The notes beneath the pieces were generated by a model. It saw only the letters and a program-made list of their open reading frames with translations. It made no database searches and had not been told where the DNA came from. Positions 1 through 7,000 of a DNA stretch of 9,038 bases are shown here, in pieces. The stretch is taken from assembly GCA_964642235.1 (NCBI GenBank), contig CAZXOP010000082.1:1-9038 (forward strand), written 5' to 3'. The stretch is from CAYSND01 sp964642235. GTDB taxonomy: Bacteria > Bacteroidota > Bacteroidia > Bacteroidales > UBA932. The position numbers were made by a program, and so were the translations under genes. Position 1 is the stretch's first letter. Each line of letters opens with the position of its first letter.

Positions 1-1832
1 GTACCCCCCTCCCTATTTGGAGAAGTGAAGATGGAAGTGAGGAGAAATGTATTGGTTCAGTTGCAGAACTCTCCGCAGAACTCGACAAAGCTTGTGAGGC
101 AGGAGTTATGAAAGAAAACCCTTTGAAAGGGAAGAGTATGGATGAGATTGACCTTCATAGACCCTTCGTGGATAATTTCTTCCTTGTCTCCGATAGTGGA
201 AAGAAGATGGTTCGCGAGAGCGATTTGATAGATGTTTGGTTTGATTCAGGGGCAATGCCTTATGCTCAGGAGGGGCTTGAAAAGTTAGGGGAGGTGGAAT
301 TTGGGCAGACTGCCGATTTTATAGCGGAAGGGGTGGATCAAACTCGTGGTTGGTTCTTCACTCTCCATGCTATTAACACCATGGTAAGCAATAAAATTGC
401 TTTTAAGACGGTCCTCTCCAATGGACTTGTCCTCGACAAAGATGGCAATAAAATGAGTAAGAGACTCGGTAATGCTGTGGATCCTTTCGGAGCTCTTGAT
501 GAGTATGGAGCGGATGCCTTGAGATGGTATATGCTTACAAATGCACAACCTTGGGATAATCTAAAATTTGATATTGGTGGAGTAGATGAAGTTCGAAGGA
601 AATTCTTTGGAACCCTATATAACACATACTCCTTCTTCTCTCTCTATGCCAATGTGGATGGATTTGACAACTCTGCACCCCAAGTCCCTTTCGAAAAGAG
701 GGCGGAGATAGACAGATGGATTATCTCTTTAATGAATAGTCTTATAAGAGATGTTTTGAACTCTTATGAAGAGTATGATGTTACTAATGCAGGGCGTCTA
801 ATTCAGAACTTTGTCTGTGATAACCTTAGTAATTGGTATGTGAGACTGAATAGAAAGAGATTCTGGGGTGGCTCCATGGATGAGGATAAAATCGCTGCTT
901 ATCAGACACTTTACTCTGCTCTAGAGACTGTGGCTCTGCTGTCAGCACCTATAGCTCCTTTCTATATGGAGAGATTATTTACTGACCTTAATATGGTATC
1001 GCGACTCCATAAAGAGGAGAGTGTCCATACAGTTTTAATGCCCTCGTTTGACGAATCGCTTATTGACAAAGATTTGGAGGAGAGGATGGAACTTGCACAG
1101 CTATCATCATCTATGGTACTTGCTCTAAGAAGAAAAGTTAATATTAAAGTTCGTCAGCCATTAACTCGTATATTAATACCTGTAATGGATGCTCGACTTC
1201 AAGAGCAGTTAGAGAAAGTTAAAGAGTTGGTTCTTACAGAGGTCAATGTTAAAGAGATTGAGTTTATACATAATACTACAGGCATAATAACCAAGAAGAT
1301 TAAACCTAACTTTAAAACATTAGGCAAAAAATATGGTAAGCAGATGAAAGAGATCTCTGCCCTCTTTGACACTCTCTCTCAGGAGGAGATAACAGTTATA
1401 GAGGGGTGTATGGTTTCTGCTGATAATTATTCTATGAATCTCCCCTCCGGGGAAGTGGTTTTGGAACCGGATGATTATCAAATACTCTCTGAAGATATGC
1501 CAGGATGGCTTGTAGCATCGGAAGGGAAGCTGACTGTAGCTCTCGATATTACCATAAGTGATGATTTAAGAAAGGAGGGGGTCGCAAGAGAATTGATAAA
1601 TAGAGTTCAAAATTTGAGAAAAGAGTGTAACTTTGATGTAACGGACAAAATAGTTATAGAATTAGAACATAATGATGAGATATTTGATTCATTAAAAGCT
1701 TTTAAAGATTATCTTTGTTCTCAGACTTTGGCAAAAGATATTATATTTGTCAAAGAACTTAAAGAGGGCTCTGATGTAGAGTGGGAAAATGAAGAGACGA
1801 TTAAGATTAAATTAAAAAAGGCGAATGGATAA
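1..1832 (+). CDS. ileS: Isoleucyl-tRNA synthetase, C-terminal ~609 residues (5' end outside window)
   Basis: Class I aminoacyl-tRNA synthetase that charges tRNA(Ile) in the cytoplasm. The frame is open from base 3, so the first in-frame ATG (108) is internal and the gene is cut by the window edge. The HIGH motif and most of the editing domain lie outside. Visible landmarks are DVWFDSG (231-251), GWFFT shortly after it, and the catalytic KMSKR loop (450-464), followed by the helical anticodon-binding domain and a long C-terminal extension containing KIKPNFKTLGKKYGKQ. The C-terminus has no CxxC zinc pair. That fits the eukaryote-like (type 2) IleRS lineage rather than the classic zinc-finger bacterial type; this lineage assignment is inference. 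The stop overlaps the start of the next gene by 8 bases, which suggests translational coupling. Identity is very secure. Confidence 0.97.
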   Translation, partial: TPLPIWRSEDGSEEKCIGSVAELSAELDKACEAGVMKENPLKGKSMDEIDLHRPFVDNFFLVSDSGKKMVRESDLIDVWFDSGAMPYAQEGLEKLGEVEFGQTADFIAEGVDQTRGWFFTLHAINTMVSNKIAFKTVLSNGLVLDKDGNKMSKRLGNAVDPFGALDEYGADALRWYMLTNAQPWDNLKFDIGGVDEVRRKFFGTLYNTYSFFSLYANVDGFDNSAPQVPFEKRAEIDRWIISLMNSLIRDVLNSYEEYDVTNAGRLIQNFVCDNLSNWYVRLNRKRFWGGSMDEDKIAAYQTLYSALETVALLSAPIAPFYMERLFTDLNMVSRLHKEESVHTVLMPSFDESLIDKDLEERMELAQLSSSMVLALRRKVNIKVRQPLTRILIPVMDARLQEQLEKVKELVLTEVNVKEIEFIHNTTGIITKKIKPNFKTLGKKYGKQMKEISALFDTLSQEEITVIEGCMVSADNYSMNLPSGEVVLEPDDYQILSEDMPGWLVASEGKLTVALDITISDDLRKEGVARELINRVQNLRKECNFDVTDKIVIELEHNDEIFDSLKAFKDYLCSQTLAKDIIFVKELKEGSDVEWENEETIKIKLKKANG

Positions 1833-2301
1833 TAGTCACGAGTTTTTTATGAGAGAGGTCATTGCATTAGCGATAGATAATGCAAAATCAGAGGGAGGAG
1901 GACCATTCGGAGCTATGATAGTAAAAGATGGGGAGGTGGTAGCCATGGCTTCCAATACTGTGACAGTTGAAAACGACCCGACAGCTCATGCAGAGGTCAA
2001 TGCGATTCGTAAGGCATGTAAAAAGTTGGGGACATTTGATCTATCAGGTGCTATTCTCTATTCGAGTTGTGAACCATGCCCTATGTGTCTTGCTGCTTCA
2101 TATTGGGCGCATATTGACTCCATTTATTTTGCAGCAGACAGAGATGACGCCGCGAAAGCAGGTTTTGATGATGACTTTATTTATAAAGAACTGAAACTTT
2201 CTTTTGAAGAAAGGAGTATAAAGACAATTAGATTAATGCAAACTGAAGGGCTGGTTCCTTTTGAACTTTGGTTGATTAATGATAAAAGAATAAACTATTA
2301 A
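1825..2301 (+). CDS. guaD: Guanine deaminase (cytidine-deaminase fold)
   Basis: A 158-residue zinc hydrolase predicted to convert guanine to xanthine and ammonia in purine salvage. The zinc site is clear: HAE at residues 55-57 (H55 ligand, E57 catalytic) and a PCxxC motif with C85 and C88. The DAAKAGFDDDFIYKE segment (108-122) and the terminal tyrosine Y158 match the small Bacillus-type GuaD. In that enzyme, as I recall, an aspartate of the FDD segment (here probably D116) and the C-terminal tyrosine of the partner subunit help recognise guanine. These features favour guanine deaminase over tRNA adenosine deaminase (TadA) or a CMP/dCMP deaminase. The ATG lies inside the end of ileS (8-base overlap), with a weak AAAGG just upstream. 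A 19-base gap separates it from the TraR/DksA-like gene, so all are probably co-transcribed. Substrate assignment is by resemblance only. Confidence 0.88.
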   Translation: MDNSHEFFMREVIALAIDNAKSEGGGPFGAMIVKDGEVVAMASNTVTVENDPTAHAEVNAIRKACKKLGTFDLSGAILYSSCEPCPMCLAASYWAHIDSIYFAADRDDAAKAGFDDDFIYKELKLSFEERSIKTIRLMQTEGLVPFELWLINDKRINY

Positions 2302-2320
2302 CATTTAATATTTTAAAGTA

Positions 2321-2740
2321 ATGGCTAGTAAAGTAAAAGAGACAGTAAAGGAACAGGGAGAAGTTCAGGAGAAACTACGCTATAGCGATGAAGAACTTCA
2401 GGAGTTTAAGGAGATAATTCTTCAAAAACTTGAAAAAGCCAAAGATGATTATGAGCAGTTAAAATCTGCTATTACTCATAGTTCCAGTAATGACACTGAA
2501 GACACATCACCTACTTTTAAGGTAATGGAAGAGGGGGCTTCTGCCCTATCAAAAGAGGAATCAGGACAGCTGGCTCAGAGACAGTATAAATTTATTCAAT
2601 CGCTCGAGGCAGCCTTAATTAGAATTGAGAATAAAACTTACGGAGTCTGCCGTGAGACAGGTAAACTAATTCCAAAAGAGAGATTAAAACTTGTCCCTCA
2701 TGCTACTTTAAGTATGGAGGCAAAGACTGCCCGCCAATAA
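2321..2740 (+). CDS. TraR/DksA family transcriptional regulator with degenerate zinc finger
   Basis: A 139-residue protein of the DksA/TraR family, which binds the RNA polymerase secondary channel and, in proteobacteria, adjusts transcription together with ppGpp. Residues ~21-50 and ~78-105 are charged, helix-rich segments forming the expected coiled coil. Near the tip is D58-x2-D61-x-S63, resembling the DxxDxA tip motif of Escherichia coli DksA with Ser in place of Ala. The globular end YGVC...TGKLIPKERL...PHATLSMEAK aligns with the DksA zinc finger, but only C110 of the four cysteines remains; the others align to T113, S131 and A134. Such zinc-less versions are common in Bacteroidota, so this is probably functional and not decayed. 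It lies between guaD and lspA with short gaps (19 and 7 bases). I give no dksA symbol because orthology is not certain. Confidence 0.9.
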   Translation: MASKVKETVKEQGEVQEKLRYSDEELQEFKEIILQKLEKAKDDYEQLKSAITHSSSNDTEDTSPTFKVMEEGASALSKEESGQLAQRQYKFIQSLEAALIRIENKTYGVCRETGKLIPKERLKLVPHATLSMEAKTARQ

Positions 2741-2747
2741 TTTTTAT

Positions 2748-3368
2748 ATGGCACTTTCCAAAACCAAAAAGCTTATATTAATTGCTGCTATTCTCATCAT
2801 TATTGACCAGGTTACGAAAGTCTTGGTCAAGACTAACATGCATTTAGGTGAGAGTTTCTCTGTCTTAGGGAGTTGGTTTCAGATTTTGTTTGTTGAGAAC
2901 CCGGGAATGGCCTTCGGAATGTCATTCGGAGGGGCATTTGGTAAGGTAATGCTGACTATTATAAGAATAATACTTGTAGTATTCCTCTTTTATTATATCA
3001 GAAAACTCTTAAAAAAGGAGACTCCCATCGGGGTATTAGTTGGCTTAACCCTTATACTTGTCGGGGCACTTGGAAACATAATAGACTGTCTGTTTTATGG
3101 TGTCATCTTCGGGGAATCAACATATATGAGTGTAGCAGAAGCGTTTCCTCTGGGTGGGGGATATGCCCCTTTCTTTATGGGAAAGGTCGTGGATATGCTC
3201 TATTTTCCTATAATAGATACAACGCTGCCTACATGGATGCCATTTAGAGGAGGGGAGAGGTTTATTTTCTTCAGCCCGGTATTTAATATTGCAGATTCTT
3301 GTATAACCTGTGGCGCTCTATACCTGCTTCTATTTAAGTGGAGATTTTTTTCAGATAAAAAGAAGTAA
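2748..3368 (+). CDS. lspA: Lipoprotein signal peptidase (signal peptidase II)
   Basis: An inner-membrane aspartyl protease that cleaves the signal peptide of prolipoproteins before the lipidated cysteine. At 206 residues it is longer than the ~160-170 typical of proteobacteria. Conserved landmarks are D20 (IIDQ) in the first membrane segment, ENPGMAF (N51), GNIID (N110, D113), KVVDM (D149) and FNIADS (N180, D183). By alignment to Pseudomonas LspA, D149 and D183 are the catalytic dyad. Four membrane helices are evident at roughly 8-26, 67-84, 94-113 and 180-197. Extra residues sit between D113 and D149 (about 27 more than in Pseudomonas) and between D149 and D183 (about 15 more), as in Bacteroidales homologues. 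It is the last gene of the run, and the next gene converges with only 5 bases between stops. The lipoprotein gene at 7425 would be a client of this enzyme. Confidence 0.96.
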   Translation: MALSKTKKLILIAAILIIIDQVTKVLVKTNMHLGESFSVLGSWFQILFVENPGMAFGMSFGGAFGKVMLTIIRIILVVFLFYYIRKLLKKETPIGVLVGLTLILVGALGNIIDCLFYGVIFGESTYMSVAEAFPLGGGYAPFFMGKVVDMLYFPIIDTTLPTWMPFRGGERFIFFSPVFNIADSCITCGALYLLLFKWRFFSDKKK

Positions 3369-3373
3369 CTGGT

Positions 3374-3871
3374 TTAAGCTACATATTCTATCTTCTCCAT
3401 TATTTTTGATTTGGAGAAGTGGATTCTACTCTTTACTGTCCCGATATTAATACCTAAGTGCTCAGATATCTCTTTGTATTTGTATCCGCTATCGAACATT
3501 TGGAATGGAACTCTTAATGAAGGGTCAAGTGAGAGTACTATAAAGTTTAGTTCTCTGAAATTCAAATCTGCTTCAGGAGATGATGTTGCAGGCTTGCTGG
3601 CGAAGAGATATTCGTTGAAGTCTTCTGTAAGCTGAACTCTGTTTTTAGCATTTCTGCGATAGTCATTAATAAAGGTGTTCCTTAATATAGCAAATAACCA
3701 AGGCTTGATGCTCGTACTAGAATCATACTTCTCTTCATTCAGAAGAGCTTTTAAAAAAGTCTCTTGAACTAAATCCTTTGCATAGTCGGCACTCTTAGTG
3801 AAGCTGAAAGCAAAACGCAGGAGATTCTCCTCTTGAGCTATTAATTGTGACGAAAAATTATTTGATTCCAT
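3374..3871 (-). CDS. ECF-type RNA polymerase sigma-70 family factor
   Basis: A 165-residue sigma factor with only regions 2 and 4, the ECF layout. Region 2 spans residues ~12-75, with DLVQETFLKAL (33-43) at the core-binding/-10 recognition helix and PWLFAILRNTFINDYRR (57-73) after it. Region 4 spans ~105-160, with the helix-turn-helix YKEISEHLGINIGTVKSRI (132-150) that would read a -35 element. The sequence resembles the abundant Bacteroidota ECF group that usually has no adjacent anti-sigma gene, and none is found here: neighbours are convergent lspA and the large oxidoreductase upstream. The start is supported by AGAGG four bases before the ATG (plus-strand 3876-3880). The 165-base upstream region contains an exact TATCTTTG -7 element and two dyad elements, so regulation at its own promoter is likely. 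Target genes are unknown. Confidence 0.92.
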   Translation of the reverse strand: MESNNFSSQLIAQEENLLRFAFSFTKSADYAKDLVQETFLKALLNEEKYDSSTSIKPWLFAILRNTFINDYRRNAKNRVQLTEDFNEYLFASKPATSSPEADLNFRELNFIVLSLDPSLRVPFQMFDSGYKYKEISEHLGINIGTVKSRIHFSKSKIMEKIEYVA

Positions 3872-3891
3872 AAAACCTCTTATTAATAATT

Positions 3892-3906
3892 ATTGAGTTA
3901 CTCAAT
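3892..3906. promoter_or_regulatory. 15-base palindrome upstream of sigma gene (candidate operator)
   Basis: ATTGAGT-T-ACTCAAT is a perfect 7-bp dyad around a single central base, 20 bases upstream of the sigma-factor start codon. A second small dyad with the same one-base centre (TCGAT-T-ATCGA, 3906-3916) abuts it. The geometry fits a homodimeric regulator site or a leader hairpin; which one cannot be told from sequence alone. Confidence 0.4.
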
Positions 3907-3951
3907 CGATTATCGAAGTATAAGTGAGGTCATCTGAGAAGGATATAAGAG

Positions 3952-3996
3952 AAATCCGATGTCAGTGCAAAGATATTTCGAACCTACATCGGATTT
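3952..3996. repeat. 11-bp perfect inverted repeat with 23-base spacer
   Basis: The arms AAATCCGATGT (3952-3962) and ACATCGGATTT (3986-3996) are exact reverse complements. In RNA they would form a hairpin with a 23-base loop. No T-run follows either arm, so a classic intrinsic terminator is not supported. The arms flank the TATCTTTG -7 element of the sigma gene (3968-3975): one lies where the -33 region should be and the other near the expected start site. That makes a paired operator an alternative reading. Presence of the repeat is certain; its role is not. Confidence 0.6.
3968..3975 (-). promoter_or_regulatory. Candidate -7 element TATCTTTG for the sigma-factor gene
   Basis: On the minus strand this reads TATCTTTG, an exact match to the Bacteroidota -7 consensus TAnnTTTG. 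No good TTTG -33 element is seen at the usual spacing, so an activator may be needed or the match may be chance. Transcription would start near 3961 and give a leader of about 90 bases containing the 15-base palindrome. Confidence 0.45.
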
Positions 3997-4008
3997 ATTG
4001 TAAATGCG

Positions 4009-4030
4009 GTACTTTTAGATGGAAAAGTAC
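4009..4030 (-). terminator. 8-bp hairpin just after the oxidoreductase stop codon
   Basis: GTACTTTT (4009-4016) and AAAAGTAC (4023-4030) are perfect complements around a 6-base loop, starting 6 bases past the end of the 1080-residue gene. The minus-strand transcript would fold here. The stem is AT-rich and is not followed by a clear U-run, so it may be a 3'-end-protecting or weak termination hairpin, not a strong intrinsic terminator. Confidence 0.35.
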
Positions 4031-4036
4031 GACAAG

Positions 4037-7000
4037 CTACTTAAATGCTTGTTCACTTAACCCTGGAGCATCAAGAGCCATTTCTTTAAAGTAGTCAGGA
4101 ACCGGTTTCCCTTGTAGATAGTCCACATAGAGTTTACCTATATATAATGAGAGCATAAAGCCGTGCCCTCGCATTCCGGTAAATAGACCAAGTTTAGGGT
4201 CAACTATATATCGAGGTTCTACATAATATCCTGACCAAGTAGCTTGAAGTCCTACCCCTTTAAGAGCAGGTATCCAGTTGCTAAAGACCTCGGATGCTAT
4301 TTCCAGAAAATCTTGAGTATTTACTGTAAGATCTTTTCCTGTCTCTATCGCATCAATAGCAGGTGATGCACATCCTATTATCTGTCCCGTATCGGTTAGT
4401 TGTTGTCCATACACCGCCGAGAACCCTTTATATTTTCTTCTATCTATAAGCATGTCGAGACAAGCCCCATTTTTGCCTAGTAAAGGGAGCCTTTTGGTAA
4501 TGAAGGCTTGATGTTTTACAGGGAAAAGACCTGTCTCTATCCCTAATCTCTTAGCAAAATGTTCAGCATCCGGTCCAAGTGCGTTTATAAAGATATCTGT
4601 GTGATACTCTGTATATTTACCAGTGCTATCCTTTATTAAAACTTTGTATTCGGAGCCTATCTTTTCAACATCTACAAGCGTGGTCTCCTCAAGTATGGTT
4701 CCACCTGCTTTTTTGCCAAGTTCCCTAATTAGGTTAATGGTCTTCCCGGGAGATGATTGCCAGCACCCGTTGGTTATAAGGGCATGAGAATAGAGATTTA
4801 AGTCGGGATTAAAATATTCGGAGATCTCTTTTCTAAAATCTTTTTTGTCAACCATATAGGCATCCGACCATGCTTTTGAGGCCTCAAGGGAGCGATAAGT
4901 AGCTTCATCATGAGCAAAGTTAACATACCTGATAGGGTGGTACTCTATATCGCCAAGTTTAGAGCACTCAATAAATAGCTCTCTATTACGATTGGCAATA
5001 TCTGCTAAAGCAGGGAGTGAGAAAGCAGGACGTCCTCCCGCTATATTTCTCCATGAACTCCCCCTATCCCTATTTATTAAAATAGGTGCATACCCTGCTT
5101 CTGAAAGATACTTGAATAAACCTGAGCCGGCCATCCCTCCTCCGGCAACTATTGCCCCTATCTTCTTCTTCTCCACTTTTGTGTTTTTAAGAGGGGTAAT
5201 ATACTCCTCTTTCTGCTCTCTGTTTACCAAACTTCCTATTTCCACTAAGTTTGCCATAGGCCCACGAGGGGTAAACTCCCCTGTAACATCAATCCCGTAT
5301 GCTCTGAGTGACGATTTGGCTCTTGGAAGACATCTCTTTCCACGGCAGGCACCCATTCCAAGTCTCGAAATATGTTTTAATTCATCAGCAGAAATTGATT
5401 TTCTATCACCAATAAGCTCCAATAAGCGTTCAACGGTAATGTCTTCACAATGACAGAGATATGTTTTGTTATCAGCAGTAGTACTCTTTGATATTTCCAA
5501 TGGTTTAGGGAAGTTCTCTTTTACTATAAAACCTCTTGCAGCTAGAAGTTCTTCCCCTTTTAGAGTTAAGCTACGAACTCTTGCCATATTAGTTTTATTA
5601 GGTTTAATGGCGATATGCTCGACAATCCCTTCACCAAGCTTTTTCCCATCGTTATCTATTAGATAAACCTCAGAGTCTTTTTTAACTTCGTATTCAATAG
5701 GGAGGAAGAGCCAATTCTTTGCAAAATTATAACCAAATATGGCAAGTCCCGGGCATTGGCTTACGCAATCCATACACCCTATACATTTATCATAGTCGAT
5801 AATCGGAGTAGTTGAGGTGGAGGATTTCGTGATAGCTCCATGTTTGCAGGCAAAAGAGCAGGGGTTGCAGGCAAATCCGTATAGACAATCCATTAAAACA
5901 AACCCTTTCTCCTCCATTCTCTCTTTTGAGGGACGAAGTGGCTCCTGAAGTATTCTTGTGGGGTGTTGTTGTGAATCGAGGTACTCTTTTGATACAGTAA
6001 GATAATCATTGTAATTAATCCTCTTTCCGAGATTCTGCAAAACCTCATAAGCACATTGCTTTCCGCGGAGAACTGCTGAGGTTCCCTCTCCGATTCTCAC
6101 TGCATCACCTACTCCGTGGCAGCTTCTTCCAAATATTGTATTACCCTTAGTAAAGAGCTGGCTGTCAGGAAGAAGTCCTGTGCATATATTAATACAATCA
6201 ATCCCATCTATTCTCTGTTCAGTGCCTGGTATCGGTTTGAAATTTTCGCATTTAGCTATTATAGCTCCTACCACGCCGGTGTAATCTTCATTCGGAATCG
6301 CCTCTAAAAGAATATGAGAGGTCATAATGGGAATACCTAACCTACGCACCCTATTTGCCTGAACAGGGAATCCCCCTTCATTAGGCATAGCCTCTATTAT
6401 GGCTTTAACGTTTGCCCCTGCCTGCATAGCTTGATAGGAGGTAAGATATCCTATATTCCCTGCGCCGATGGTAAGAATATTTTTACCTAGTAGGGTATAT
6501 TCTGTATTCATCATTCTCTGAACCACGGCTGCTGTATAGACACCCGGTTCATCATCATTCTTAAAGGCAGGCATAAATGGAACAGCCCCTGTTGCTATTA
6601 CAAGCTCTTGAGTCTCAACATAAAAAATTTCATCAGTGGCTATATTTTTTACAGCGATCCTTTTTCCTTGAAGAATATCCCATACCACACAGTCAAGGAA
6701 AATCCCCTCTAAAGAGTCTCCAGCAAGTGTTTTGGCTATATCGAAACCACGCATACCCCCAAACCTTTTCTCCTTTTCGAAAAAGAAGAATTGGTGTGTC
6801 TGCATGAGGAACTGCCCTCCGATATGGCTATTATTGTCAAGGACAATATTATCGATACCTGCTTTATTAAGTTCCTCTCTTACAGCAAGACCTGCAGGAC
6901 CTGCTCCGATAATGGTTACTGATGTTTTATATACTTTTTTAGCCTCTTCTTTATAGGTAGAAGCATTTTGACTGACCTCGTTAAAACCATTGTCTTTCCC

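Noticed and set aside
338..625. Minus-strand open frames opposite ileS
   Set aside because: They cover the KMSKR region of an unmistakable IleS frame and have no features of their own.
1825..2301. TadA (tRNA adenosine deaminase) as identity of the deaminase
   Set aside because: The DAAKAGFDDDFIYKE segment and the terminal tyrosine match Bacillus-type guanine deaminase and not TadA.
3392..3419. Inverted repeat CTTCTCC / GGAGAAG with a 14-base loop near the lspA-sigma junction, a possible bidirectional terminator
   Set aside because: It lies inside the sigma coding sequence, has a long loop and no T-run on either side; chance is as likely.
3872..4036. Small RNA or riboswitch in the dyad-rich spacer
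   Set aside because: The hairpins are simple and no known riboswitch core or terminator could be recognised; operator or 3'-end structures explain them as well.
4992..5453. 153-residue open frame on the + strand, opposite the large oxidoreductase
   Set aside because: It is antisense to the strongly conserved BFD-to-DAO region, has no recognisable domain or start signal, and reads like a shadow of the real frame.
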